Shown in pieces: positions 7,684-16,149 of a DNA stretch of 30,346 bases. Position numbers and translations under genes: made by a program. Positions within the stretch are counted from its first letter, which is position 1, and every line of letters starts with the position of its first letter. Source of the stretch: Natronomicrosphaera sp040876735. Its GTDB lineage: Bacteria > Planctomycetota > Phycisphaerae > Phycisphaerales > Phycisphaeraceae. Where the stretch lies: the NCBI GenBank assembly GCA_040876735.1, contig JBBDPC010000043.1, forward strand, positions 1-30,346, written 5' to 3'. The notes beneath the pieces were generated by a model. The model did no database searches. It had not been told where the DNA came from and saw only the letters and a program-made list of their open reading frames with translations.

Positions 7684-8622
7684 ATGTTCAAGTCATTCGC
7701 CTGTACGCTCGCTGTCTCGGCCACGGCACTCGCCGCTCCCATGGGCACTGCGGCCTATGCCGACCTGCTGGTCTACGACGGATTCGCCGCCGGCGGTGAA
7801 ACGCCCGGCGCTGGCCAGTACCAGTCGCAACCGGACTCACCCAATGGCACGAACAACGACTCGCTGATCGGCCAGGGCCCCGACGCGCTGGGCTTCGACA
7901 GCGTTGACAACTGGGCAGGTGATGTTGACGACGGCGACCAGGTCGCCGGGTCCGTCTATCCCCGCATCAACGACGCCGGCTTGACCTGGAGCGACAACTC
8001 CGGCCATTCGCTGGTCACGACCGCCGGTGCGCTGGAAATCTTTCGGGACGGTACGGGTTCTTCGGCGACCATCAAGGGATACGACCGCAACACCGACGGG
8101 ACGGATGCGGCCGACCTCAACGGTGTCATGTGGGCCAGCGTCCTGTTTCAGTTCACCGACGGGCACCCGGGCGCGGAGGTGCAGCTCTACCAGGACAGCA
8201 TCAACCGCCACCACGCCTTCGGGTTCGAAGGCGGGAATATCATCGGCGGTTCCGAAGAGAGCGGAAGCATGAACACAGGCGCCGAGACGTTCGCCGCCGG
8301 CCAAACGCACCTGATGATCGTCCGCCTCGACGACAATGCGGATCCCGACCAACGCATCATGGACATCTGGGTCAACCCTGAGGACGTCACCAACCTCGGC
8401 ACTCCCAATGAAACGTTCGAGACCTTGAGCTGGACCAGCGGATTCGACATCAGTCGCATCGGGCTCGTCGGCGACACCGACGGGCCGAACCCGTCCGTGA
8501 TTTTCGATGAGTTCCGCTTCGGCACCACCAGTGAGAGCGTCACGCCGGTCCCCGAGCCGGCGTCGATCGTGCTGGCGGGGCTTGGCGGCTTGACGCTGCT
8601 GGGCGGTCGCCGTCGTCGGTGA
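7684..8622 (+). CDS. PEP-CTERM protein with LamG/concanavalin-like domain
   Basis: A protein of 312 residues. There is a signal peptide (MFKSFACTLAVSATALAAPM, cleaved near AYA-DLL). A beta-sandwich body beginning LLVYDGFAAGG has the LamG-like signatures LMIVRLDDNADPDQRIMDIWV and a DEFRFG strand. It ends in the sorting tail VPEPASIVLAGLGGLTLL with a basic cap GGRRRR. The ATG at 7684 was chosen over 7537 because of the signal peptide and AGGAG upstream. It is divergent from the XylR-like gene at 6411-7556. It belongs to the same family as the PEP-CTERM protein at 15069-16004, which is likewise divergent from a XylR-like gene. Probably surface-exposed and carbohydrate-contacting; no enzymatic motif is visible. 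Confidence 0.9.
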   Translation: MFKSFACTLAVSATALAAPMGTAAYADLLVYDGFAAGGETPGAGQYQSQPDSPNGTNNDSLIGQGPDALGFDSVDNWAGDVDDGDQVAGSVYPRINDAGLTWSDNSGHSLVTTAGALEIFRDGTGSSATIKGYDRNTDGTDAADLNGVMWASVLFQFTDGHPGAEVQLYQDSINRHHAFGFEGGNIIGGSEESGSMNTGAETFAAGQTHLMIVRLDDNADPDQRIMDIWVNPEDVTNLGTPNETFETLSWTSGFDISRIGLVGDTDGPNPSVIFDEFRFGTTSESVTPVPEPASIVLAGLGGLTLLGGRRRR

Positions 8623-8662
8623 TGCCGGACGTGGACGCGACCTGATTTTCCCCAGACCCGAT

Positions 8663-8696
8663 GGCCTCGGACGCGAAAGCCGTGCGGGGCCTTTTT
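8663..8696 (+). terminator. Rho-independent terminator
   Basis: GGCCTCGGACG pairs with the CGTGCGGGGCC arm (one mismatch, one G-T pair) around a cgaaagc-type loop, followed by TTTTT. It lies 40 bases after the PEP-CTERM stop and before the FAD-oxidoreductase start at 8725. Confidence 0.75.
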
Positions 8697-8724
8697 CCCA
8701 ACCGCTTGCGGAAAGGCGAACGCC

Positions 8725-11142
8725 ATGAAACGAGGCCTGAAGACGATGGGGCTGGCGTTGGCGTTGGCGCTGGCGCTGGCGGTGGCTGGGCCGGCCGCGG
8801 CGGACGAGCCGGCGGAGCAGACGTACGACGTCGTGGTCTATGGCGGCACGGCCGCCGGGGTGACGTCCGCGGTGCAGGCGGCGCGGATGGGCCAGCGCGT
8901 CGTACTGGTCGCCCCCGACCAGTTCGTGGGCGACGACGAGCAGGGCCAACCGCAATACGTCAACCACCTCGGCGGCATGACCGCCAGCGGCCTGAGCAAA
9001 ACCGACCTCGGCAGCGGATACCTCCTCGGCGGCCTGACCGAGAAATTCTACGAACGGGTCGGCGGCACCGGCGGCTTCCGTCCCGGCGAGGCCGAGGCCG
9101 AGTTCGACAAGCTCGTCGCCGAGGCGGGCGTCGACCTGATCCGCGGCGAACGGCTGGACCTGGACCACGGCGTCACCAGGCAGGGCACGCGGATCGATAC
9201 CATTCACATGGAGTCCGGCCGCACCTTCGCCGCACACTCCTTCATCGACGCCAGCTATGAAGGCGACCTGATGGCCAAGGCCGGCGTCAGCTACACCGTC
9301 GGCCGTGAGCCCAACAGCCTCTACAACGAAAGCCACAACGGCGTCCAGAAGACCTCCCGCAACAGCGGCAGCACGGGCCTCGACCCCTACGTCATCCCCG
9401 GCGACCCGGGCAGCGGCCTGCTGCCGGGCATCAGCAGCACCTCCCCCGGCGACGATGGCACGGGCGACGCCGGCGTGCAGGGTTACAACTACCGCATGTG
9501 GATCAGCACCGACCCGGACGACCGCGTCGAGTGGACCAAGCCGGACAACTACGACGCCATGCTCGCCGACGGCCGGTTCGAGCTGCTTCGCCGCAGCCTC
9601 GACAGCGGCACGAAGATGAGCGACATCGTCCTGCATCCCAACGGCGGCGATCTGAACAACAACACCGGCGCCGCGGTCTCCACCGACAACGTCGGCTTCA
9701 ACCATGCCTACCCCGACGCCGACCACGTCCAGCGCGAGCAGATCATCCAGGACCACATCGACTACACCCGCGGCTTCTTCTGGTTCCTCAAGGAAGGCGA
9801 CCACCCGGCGGAAGATGTCAAAAGCTGGTTCGACACCCATCACCTGCCCGCCAGCGAGTTCGCCGACAACGGCGGCTACCCGCACCAACTCTACGTCCGC
9901 GAAGGTCGGCGGATGGTGGGTCTCTACGTCATGACCCAGGCGGACACGCAGGGCGAGACCGACATCGACGACGCCGTCGGCACAGGCGACTACCCGCAGG
10001 ATTCGCACTTCGTGCAGCGGTTCGTCGGGTCGGACGGCAAGGTCTGGAACGAGGGCGAGTTCTTCGTCAGCACCGGCGGCAGCTACAACATCCCCTACCG
10101 GGCGCTGGTGCCGCAGGAAGGCGAAGCGTCGAACCTGGTCGTACCGGTGACGCTCTCGGCGTCGCACATGGCGTACGGCTCGCTGCGCATGGAGCCGGTC
10201 TACATGAAGCTGGGCCAGTCCGCCGGACTGATCGCCGTCCTCGCCGACCAGGCCGGTGTCGACGTGCAGGACCTCGACCCCGACCAGCTTCAGGATCTGC
10301 TCCGGCAGTACGGCCATACCTACCAGGTCGAGCCGATCGACGACCACGACGCGCCGATGCACGGCACGGTGATCGAACAGTTCAACTACGGCCCCAACGA
10401 CGAGCAGCGGCTGGACTACGTCAGCTTTGAAAATCCGCAGTGGGGCAGCGGCTGGGACGATCCCTTCCACTCGCCCAAGTATGACGGCACGAAAAATCTC
10501 ACCTACGACGCCGATGGCTACCAGAACAAGCACGGCGGCCCGTACTACGGCATCAGCGGCGGGGCAAGCACGTCGGAGTTCACCCACACCGGCTACGTGA
10601 TGAACCGCGCCATCCGCGGCGGCATGGAAGGCACGGTCTGGCTCAGCGCCCTGGTCAAGCTCGAAGCCCTCGACGACAACCGTGAAGCGAAGGTGTGGTT
10701 CGAATCGGAAAATGACACCGGCCCGGCCTACATCGGACTCGGCGAAGACGGCAAGCTGCGGCTGATGTACGACGGCCAGACCCTGCTTGAAGACGGCCAG
10801 CCGGTGCATGCCGCCGAGACCGTCCACCTGCTGCTGGCGAAGCTGACGCTCGACGAAGACGGCGCATCAGACAAGCTGGAACTGTGGATCAATCCCGACC
10901 TGACCGCAGCGCTGGGCGACGCGGACCTCACCGCGACCGGTGCCGACCTGTTCGGCTCATCGCTGGAAGGCATCGGCATCTCCGTCGGCGCCAACGGCGG
11001 CGTGATCGACAACCTCCGGCTGAGCAATCTCGACGACGGCCTGACGCAGGTGACGCTCGTCCCCGAGCCGATGGCCGCGGCGCTGTGGGCGGTCGCCCTC
11101 GGCTGCCTGTCGCTCCGCCGGCGATTGAACCGAGTGTGTTGA
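8725..11142 (+). CDS. Secreted FAD-dependent oxidoreductase with C-terminal lectin-like domain and PEP-CTERM tail
   Basis: A protein of 805 residues. The signal peptide (residues 1-27) has an ALALALALA core. The FAD-binding domain starts YDVVVYGGTAAGVTSAVQAA, the Rossmann dinucleotide loop of the FAD_oxidored (PF12831-like) family. It continues with HLGGMTASGLSKTDLG and closes near LSASHMAYGSLRMEPVYMKL and SAGLIAVLADQ (about residues 30-530). Residues about 550-775 form a LamG-like beta-sandwich (LLLAKLTLDEDGASDKLELW, INPDL, VIDNLRLS), similar to the neighbouring PEP-CTERM proteins. The end is VPEPMAAALWAVALGCLSL followed by RRR. An extracytoplasmic flavoenzyme acting on an unknown, perhaps carbohydrate-derived, substrate is inferred. 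The start at 8725 has a modest AAAGGCG site. It has its own upstream terminator, so read-through from 7684 is limited. Confidence 0.85.
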   Translation: MKRGLKTMGLALALALALAVAGPAAADEPAEQTYDVVVYGGTAAGVTSAVQAARMGQRVVLVAPDQFVGDDEQGQPQYVNHLGGMTASGLSKTDLGSGYLLGGLTEKFYERVGGTGGFRPGEAEAEFDKLVAEAGVDLIRGERLDLDHGVTRQGTRIDTIHMESGRTFAAHSFIDASYEGDLMAKAGVSYTVGREPNSLYNESHNGVQKTSRNSGSTGLDPYVIPGDPGSGLLPGISSTSPGDDGTGDAGVQGYNYRMWISTDPDDRVEWTKPDNYDAMLADGRFELLRRSLDSGTKMSDIVLHPNGGDLNNNTGAAVSTDNVGFNHAYPDADHVQREQIIQDHIDYTRGFFWFLKEGDHPAEDVKSWFDTHHLPASEFADNGGYPHQLYVREGRRMVGLYVMTQADTQGETDIDDAVGTGDYPQDSHFVQRFVGSDGKVWNEGEFFVSTGGSYNIPYRALVPQEGEASNLVVPVTLSASHMAYGSLRMEPVYMKLGQSAGLIAVLADQAGVDVQDLDPDQLQDLLRQYGHTYQVEPIDDHDAPMHGTVIEQFNYGPNDEQRLDYVSFENPQWGSGWDDPFHSPKYDGTKNLTYDADGYQNKHGGPYYGISGGASTSEFTHTGYVMNRAIRGGMEGTVWLSALVKLEALDDNREAKVWFESENDTGPAYIGLGEDGKLRLMYDGQTLLEDGQPVHAAETVHLLLAKLTLDEDGASDKLELWINPDLTAALGDADLTATGADLFGSSLEGIGISVGANGGVIDNLRLSNLDDGLTQVTLVPEPMAAALWAVALGCLSLRRRLNRVC
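8752..8781 (+). repeat. Hexanucleotide tandem repeat in a signal-peptide core
   Basis: Five consecutive YTGGCG units encode the Leu-Ala repeats of the signal peptide of the FAD oxidoreductase. A gain or loss of a unit would change the length of the hydrophobic core by two residues without a frameshift. Confidence 0.8.
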
Positions 11143-11145
11143 TCG

Positions 11146-11168
11146 GCGTCACGCCCCGGGGGTTGACG
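11146..11168. terminator. Possible bidirectional hairpin between convergent genes
   Basis: In the 39-base gap between the convergent stops, CGTCA pairs with TGACG around a CCCC/GGGG inner stem. There is no T-run on either side, so this is a weak candidate. Confidence 0.3.
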
Positions 11169-11181
11169 GACGGTTGCCGGG

Positions 11182-13446
11182 TCAGGGTTGCAGCGACATG
11201 GTTGTTTGCCATTCCACGCCGTAAGTGCCCTCGTACTTACCGGCCGCTGCCGCGTCTTCTCCGCTCACCCGGACATCGATGCGATATTCCGCCGCAGCGG
11301 TGCGCCCCTGCTCCACCAGGGGGGCAGCCCACTGATCGGGACGGTACCGGGCCCGCAATATGCCAGTCAGGCGGCCGTCCTCATATGTCAACTCGCTGGT
11401 ATCCAGTACGGGCGGGGTCTGCGTTGTCTGGTCGGCCATGCCGGTGATCTGTCCGACCTCAAAGCTCCCGTTCTCCTGGCGGAGAAAAAGCAGCAGGCGT
11501 CCGCGGTTGCCGCCGGCTTGGAAGACGGCGTCCTCCAACTGGAGGACTGTGTCCGCGGCAGGCATCCACTCCTGGTGAGGCATCAAGGTGATTCTTCCGC
11601 CCACTTCACGTGGTTCCCGAAAACCGGGCACGTGGACCGAGATGGTGCCGGTCAGCGAACCGTCGGCCTCGGCCTCGGCGTCGATTTCAACCTGTTCAAA
11701 ACGATGCCGACCCTGTACATCCACGCCGAGCGTTCCGTTCAGGCGTCGCCCCTCCCATGTTGCACGACTGGTATCGATGGCATGCATCCGCATGGCGCGG
11801 TCGATGCTGCCGTGCGTTAGTTTGCCTGCACGTTGAATGAAGGTGGCGCGCACGCTTTCACCGGTGCCGATCAATTCCGATGGCAGGGTGGCCGACAGGG
11901 GCTGGTTGGCCAGATCATCAACAGGTTTTCGCAGATCGATGGCGGCCAGCCCGGTCCACATGGTGACGGCATAGAGAATGCCGTCGGCCACCGGCCACTC
12001 GATGGGGACTTCATAGGCAGTGGTGGTGTAGGGAGCGAAGCCTTTGGTTTCATGCAGACGCTGGGGGCGGCCCGGATCGTCCAGCGACCACCACGACGCG
12101 GTGACCGGGTTGGTATGGGTGCGATCATGGTAGACCAGCAACCGGTCCTCGATCGGATAGGGCGCCCCCATGCCGCGCATGGTCTGCTCGTCGAGCACGC
12201 GACCGGTTTCCATGTCGACCGTGACCAGATGATCCCCGTTGGTCCCCACGATGAAATAGCCCCGGCCTCTGTGGATCGCCGCGCGGCGCTCGGGGCCGCG
12301 GTCGAGCCGCCATGGATGCCGGTATTTCGGCTCGTCCGGCAACGTCCAGAGCCTCTCGGCTCCTTCCAGACTCAGGCGATAAGCCGCGAACAGGCCGTTG
12401 TCGCGGCTGCCCTTCGCGCCGGAACTGCCGGCGTTGAGGATGGCGATCCCGTCCGCAAGATTCACCGAGCCCAGTTGATTGCCCAATCCCTCCAGCGTCC
12501 AGAGTACCGCCCCGTTCTTCGAGTCGATCAACCGCGCCGTCCCCTTGCCGTCGTTCACCAGGAGGCAGGTGTTTGCGTCGTGCTGCCACGGCGCGGGCGT
12601 GGCCCACCGGGAGTTGACCGCCTCGGACAGATGCCACCGGGGTTCGCCTGTGGCGGCATCGAAAGCATGAAGACCCCCATCCGCGACGATGACGTGGTCG
12701 CCGGCCACCATCAGCGATGACTTGAGGTTGCTGTCGAAATGCAATGCCGGATCTTCGGTTTCCAGATGGGCCTTAAATGCCTGTTGCAGTCGGGGCACGG
12801 CCACCGTGTCCCACAGTTTTTCGCCGCTGCGTGCATCGTAGGCATACAGCCGGCCCGCTGTACCCAGGCTGAACACCCGCCCTTGGGCATAGGCCGGCGC
12901 GACCCCCCAGTGGCCGCGCTTGTGGCCGAGGCGGTTGTGTGCCTGGCCTGGTTCGACGGCTTCCCACTTGATCTGCCCGCTCTGGGCGTCGACCGCGATC
13001 AGAATGTCGTCGGCGGTGACGCTGAAAAACCAGTCCGGCAAGAGCGCGAGACGCTCTTCGCTGTCCATGGTGCGCCATCCCGTGCGCCGGGTCGGAACCT
13101 GGCCGTTGGATTTGAAGGACGCGTAGAAAATCGTTCCCTCCGCGACGATCGGACTGCTGGCCCCGCCGTAAAGCGGTTCGATGCCACGCTCCCGCGCTGC
13201 CAGGACATGCTGTGGATAGAGTCCCTTGCCGAGGGTCACATGCCGGCCGAGTTCCCAGCGCACCGGCGCGTGATCCAGGTCATCAACCAGGCGCAGGCCG
13301 CTTTCAGGCGGAACGCGGTCACCCTTTCCCAGGAACGTGGGCCAGTCGGAAGCAACCGCCGGGCATCCGTCTCCCGATGGCAACAACGCCAACGCGAAAA
13401 CTGCCGAAGCGAGGATGGCTGTCGGCGAAAACAAAGTAGCCTTCAT
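11182..13446 (-). CDS. Secreted PQQ-type beta-propeller protein
   Basis: A protein of 754 residues with a signal peptide (MKATLFSPTAILASAVFALA, cleaved near VAS-DWP). PQQ-like propeller blades follow, with the repeated pattern of a Trp-Glu or Trp-Asp strand after a DA-x-x-G turn: AVDAQSGQIKWEAV, YAYDARSGEKLWDTV, HAFDAATGEPRWHL and LIDSKNGAVLWTLEG. The last 220 residues are beta-rich, with two G-x-Y/L-x-G elements (GSLTGTISVHV; GKYEGTYGVEW), and lie outside the propeller. In this family the propeller is often a scaffold rather than a dehydrogenase; cofactor ligands were not identified. The ATG at 13446 has a poor ribosome site. It converges on the FAD oxidoreductase. An extracytoplasmic binding or structural role is most likely. 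Confidence 0.8.
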   Translation of the reverse strand: MKATLFSPTAILASAVFALALLPSGDGCPAVASDWPTFLGKGDRVPPESGLRLVDDLDHAPVRWELGRHVTLGKGLYPQHVLAARERGIEPLYGGASSPIVAEGTIFYASFKSNGQVPTRRTGWRTMDSEERLALLPDWFFSVTADDILIAVDAQSGQIKWEAVEPGQAHNRLGHKRGHWGVAPAYAQGRVFSLGTAGRLYAYDARSGEKLWDTVAVPRLQQAFKAHLETEDPALHFDSNLKSSLMVAGDHVIVADGGLHAFDAATGEPRWHLSEAVNSRWATPAPWQHDANTCLLVNDGKGTARLIDSKNGAVLWTLEGLGNQLGSVNLADGIAILNAGSSGAKGSRDNGLFAAYRLSLEGAERLWTLPDEPKYRHPWRLDRGPERRAAIHRGRGYFIVGTNGDHLVTVDMETGRVLDEQTMRGMGAPYPIEDRLLVYHDRTHTNPVTASWWSLDDPGRPQRLHETKGFAPYTTTAYEVPIEWPVADGILYAVTMWTGLAAIDLRKPVDDLANQPLSATLPSELIGTGESVRATFIQRAGKLTHGSIDRAMRMHAIDTSRATWEGRRLNGTLGVDVQGRHRFEQVEIDAEAEADGSLTGTISVHVPGFREPREVGGRITLMPHQEWMPAADTVLQLEDAVFQAGGNRGRLLLFLRQENGSFEVGQITGMADQTTQTPPVLDTSELTYEDGRLTGILRARYRPDQWAAPLVEQGRTAAAEYRIDVRVSGEDAAAAGKYEGTYGVEWQTTMSLQP

Positions 13447-13753
13447 GGTGTTCCGTTCGAATGATTTTCCGTGAAGCCAAGTTCGACAAAGGTGACCGGC
13501 CCCAGATCAAGGCGGCTGGAGGGTTGCGTTGGCCTCGCTTCTGGCATTGTATCGTTCGCCTACTGGCGCAAGTAGGTTGGCGGGCCAACCCGAATCGCTA
13601 CTGCAGGTGCGCCGCTACGGCTGCCGACTCCAGAATAAGGCGCGGCTGGCGGGCGCGTGGCGCCCGACGGGAAAGTGGTCCGTGGGCGGTGAAGCGGACG
13701 GTTTGGCATCATATGCGTATTGAGTAGCGCACACGGGCGCGAGCTGCGCGCCA
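13447..13753. other. Intergenic region without a supported gene
   Basis: A 307-base gap between two leftward genes. It contains three small perfect hairpins: GGTTGG-CGGG-CCAACC (13575-13590), a 7-bp stem CGGGCGC-GTG-GCGCCCG (about 13647-13663), and a GGCGCG/CGCGCC stem just after the regulator stop near 13738-13754. None has a T-run. Short open frames here lack family features and ribosome sites. The promoter of the beta-propeller gene must lie here, but no clear -35/-10 pair was found. Confidence 0.4.
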
Positions 13754-14905
13754 TCAGCCGCCACAATGGTGCCGACGGTACTCGGTCGGCGTCAGGCCGG
13801 TCGCCTTGTGAAACGCCGCGGCCAGCCGTCGCGCATCGGGGAAGGCGGAGGCCACGGCAATGCGTTGAATCGACCAGTCCGTGTTCGTGAGCAGCCGTTG
13901 GATGTGCTCCACTTGAACCCGACGAATCTCGTCGAACGGCGACCGCCCCAGCGACTGGCGAAACTTCCGCTCCAGCGTCGCACGGCTCACGGGCACGACG
14001 TCCAGCAGCGTTTCCACCCGCAACGCCTGATTGCCCCGTTCACGGATGAAACGCACCGCCCGGGCCACGTCCGCATCGTCGATCGCCAGTGCCTCCGTCG
14101 ACCGCCGCATCACCACCTTGCCTGGCGGAACCCGCAACGGGCCACGCGGCACGAACTGGCCCTGCATCATGCGGTCGAGCATGGCCGCAGCTTCAAACCC
14201 CACCCGCTCGCCATTGAGTTCGATCGACGAAAGCGTCGGCGAAGAAAGCTCCCCCAGGATCGTGTCGTTGCCAACCCCCAGCACCGCCACCTCGTCCGGC
14301 ACCCCCACCCTCAGCGACCGCGCCGCTTCAAGCACATGCCGCGCCCGCGCGTCGTGCGAGGCCATCACCGCCACCGGCCGTTCCAGGCTCCGCAGCCACT
14401 GCCGCAGATCCGCCTGCACCGCATGCCAACGCCAGTCGGACGCGGTGCGGTAGCTCCCGTCGTGGCAAATGCACGGAAAACCAGCGGCCGCGATCCGCTC
14501 GACAAACGCCTCACGCCGCTGACCGATGTAAATGCCGCGAGGCAGGCCCAGGAACGCAAAGCGACGGAAGCCCTGGCTCAGCAGATGCTCCGCCCCCAGC
14601 CGGCCGACGGCGGCGTTGTCGCTGACCACCGAGGGAATGTCCGGCCAGGCGGTCAGGTTCACAAACGGCCGCCCCGTCGCAAGCACCTCAGCGAGCCGGG
14701 CCTGCGTCATCACCGGCAACAGAATGCCGTCGCCCCGCCAGGCGGCGAGTTGCTCGACCCGTGGAAACTCCCATTCCTGCGTCCCAAGCGTGTGAAACAC
14801 CCAGGGCCCGTGGCTGGTGGCGTACCGACCGACGCCCACCATCAGATCGGTGGCGAATTGCCGTTCATCCGGCGGAACGATCAGAATGTCACGCGTTTGA
14901 GCCAT
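13754..14905 (-). CDS. XylR-like transcriptional regulator
   Basis: A protein of 383 residues from MAQTRDILIVPPDERQF. The LacI-type sensor domain (about 1-265) has ASHDARARHVLEAARSLRVG, VAVLGVGNDT and an RVPPGKVVMRRSTE linker. The AraC HTH (about 275-380) has VPVSRATLERKFRQSLG and ASAFPDARRLAAAFHKATG. The usual NDE of the sensor signature is NDT here. The start lies in a 9-base repeat that gives three in-frame ATGs (14923, 14914, 14905). The innermost was chosen because it matches the homologues' N-termini and because a sigma-70-like promoter overlaps the outer ones. It is divergent from the PEP-CTERM gene at 15069, its likely target. It is one of three paralogous regulators in this window. 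Confidence 0.92.
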   Translation of the reverse strand: MAQTRDILIVPPDERQFATDLMVGVGRYATSHGPWVFHTLGTQEWEFPRVEQLAAWRGDGILLPVMTQARLAEVLATGRPFVNLTAWPDIPSVVSDNAAVGRLGAEHLLSQGFRRFAFLGLPRGIYIGQRREAFVERIAAAGFPCICHDGSYRTASDWRWHAVQADLRQWLRSLERPVAVMASHDARARHVLEAARSLRVGVPDEVAVLGVGNDTILGELSSPTLSSIELNGERVGFEAAAMLDRMMQGQFVPRGPLRVPPGKVVMRRSTEALAIDDADVARAVRFIRERGNQALRVETLLDVVPVSRATLERKFRQSLGRSPFDEIRRVQVEHIQRLLTNTDWSIQRIAVASAFPDARRLAAAFHKATGLTPTEYRRHHCGG

Positions 14906-14926
14906 AAACGCCATAAACGCCATAAA
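14903..14926 (-). repeat. 9-base tandem repeat over the start codon
   Basis: The unit cataaacgc occurs twice, with a partial third copy. On the minus strand each unit supplies an in-frame ATG and encodes Met-Ala-Phe. A unit change would keep the frame but shift the distance from the promoter to the usable start. Confidence 0.85.
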
Positions 14927-14954
14927 TGATAAAATACATGTATGTGATTGACAA
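14926..14954 (-). promoter_or_regulatory. Sigma-70-like promoter of the XylR-like gene
   Basis: On the minus strand, TTGTCA (14949-14954) and TATCAT (14926-14931) are separated by exactly 17 bases. Each is one mismatch from consensus. The expected start near 14919 leaves only about 5 bases before the ATG at 14914, or about 14 before 14905, with no Shine-Dalgarno. This implies a nearly leaderless mRNA. Confidence 0.6.
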
Positions 14955-15068
14955 GAATGTTCCCGTCTCATGTGGTATCTTCAACTATTTCCACAGCGGA
15001 CGCCCCACTGCATATCGGTTCGGTTGATGCATTTAAGTTGTGCTTCACACGGAGAAAGGACCCCAACG

Positions 15069-16004
15069 ATGAACACGAAACACCATTCTTATGTTGGCAC
15101 GATGACGGCCTCCCTGGCGGGGGGCGTAGTGCTCGCGATGACCGCCTCGGCGCCTGCTGCGGTGTTGGTCTATGACGGTTTCGAGGCCAGCGGCGACGGT
15201 AGCGGCAGCGCCTACCAGGCTGACACTAGCGTCGTCGGTCAGAGCGACGCCCGCACCGGGTTCGCCGGCGCCTGGGCCGACACCGGGGCGACGCTGGCTC
15301 CCTCCGTCAACTTCAATCCGCGCACCACGGGCTTGACCTACGCCGGTTACAGCCCCAACGACGCCGGCTCGCTGGAGGCCTACCGTTCCACCGGCAACCA
15401 CATCGGCAGTGCAAAGCAGGTCAGCCGCAGCCTCGACTACGCCTCGCCGGGCACGGACGACTACTACGTCAGCTTCCTGCTTGAATATGATGGGACGGCG
15501 GACGACGACACGACGATCACCCTCGCCGAGCCAGGAACTAACACCACCGACCGCGACGCGACGTTCAGCCTCGACCATGCCACCGACCAGCTGACGTTCA
15601 CGCCCGCCGGCTCCACGGCCGACACCTACAGCGAAACGCTCAACAGCGGGTCGAACCTGATCGTGCTGCGTGCGATCTATGATGCGGGTGACGCATCGGG
15701 CAACAACCCCAGCGCCGACTTCTACGACCAGTACGAAATCTGGATCAACCCCACGATCTCCGGTGACGACCTCGGCGCCGCCGACGCCGCCGGCTTCGGC
15801 ATCTTGCGCAGCTTCACGGGCGGAGCAACCCCGCTGCCGTTCACCGATCTGCGATTCACGCACTCACTGAACACGGCCCACGTCACCCTCGACGAGTTCA
15901 TGATCTCGCAGTCGACCGACTCGTTCCTCGTCCCCGAGCCCGCGTCCCTGACGCTGCTCGGCGCAGGCGGGCTGCTGATGTTGCTTCGCCGTCGGCCGGC
16001 CTGA
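15069..16004 (+). CDS. PEP-CTERM protein with LamG-like domain
   Basis: A protein of 311 residues. There is a signal peptide (residues about 1-31, ending SAPAAV). The body starts VLVYDGFEASGDGSGSAYQA and contains LDYASPGTDDYYVSFLLEYD, YEIWINP and VTLDEFMISQ, a concanavalin/LamG-like beta-sandwich similar to the protein at 7684-8622. The sorting tail is VPEPASLTLLGAGGLLMLL with RRRPA. The ATG at 15069 was chosen for the signal peptide and AAGGA 9 bases upstream. It is divergent from the XylR-like gene at 13754-14905 and followed by a strong terminator, so it is monocistronic. Surface location is inferred from the PEP-CTERM pathway. Confidence 0.9.
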   Translation: MNTKHHSYVGTMTASLAGGVVLAMTASAPAAVLVYDGFEASGDGSGSAYQADTSVVGQSDARTGFAGAWADTGATLAPSVNFNPRTTGLTYAGYSPNDAGSLEAYRSTGNHIGSAKQVSRSLDYASPGTDDYYVSFLLEYDGTADDDTTITLAEPGTNTTDRDATFSLDHATDQLTFTPAGSTADTYSETLNSGSNLIVLRAIYDAGDASGNNPSADFYDQYEIWINPTISGDDLGAADAAGFGILRSFTGGATPLPFTDLRFTHSLNTAHVTLDEFMISQSTDSFLVPEPASLTLLGAGGLLMLLRRRPA

Positions 16005-16028
16005 CTCGCAACAGGTATCTTCCAGCAT

Positions 16029-16059
16029 GCCCGCGCCTTCACCGGCGCGGGCTTTTTTT
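16029..16059 (+). terminator. Rho-independent terminator
   Basis: A perfect 9-bp stem, GCCCGCGCC / GGCGCGGGC, with a 6-base loop (ttcacc) and a following run of seven T. It lies 25 bases after the PEP-CTERM stop. Confidence 0.95.
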
Positions 16060-16149
16060 GCGCACGCGAATTGGTGGTGAAACGAGGCGGCGGGTTGCAG
16101 ACGAATCGAAAACTCATGCCAAGGGGATGCCAGATCGCCCTCGGCCACA

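Noticed and set aside
7837..10827. 996-codon open frame on the minus strand
   Set aside because: It lies antisense to two well-supported PEP-CTERM genes, has no domain signature or ribosome site, and is explained by high GC at third positions.
13575..13663. Two GC-rich hairpins as terminators
   Set aside because: No T-run follows either; kept only as a description of the intergenic region.
14948..14981. Rightward promoter TTGACA ... TATCTT for the PEP-CTERM gene
   Set aside because: The spacer is 22 bases, too long; the same hexamer works better as the leftward -35.
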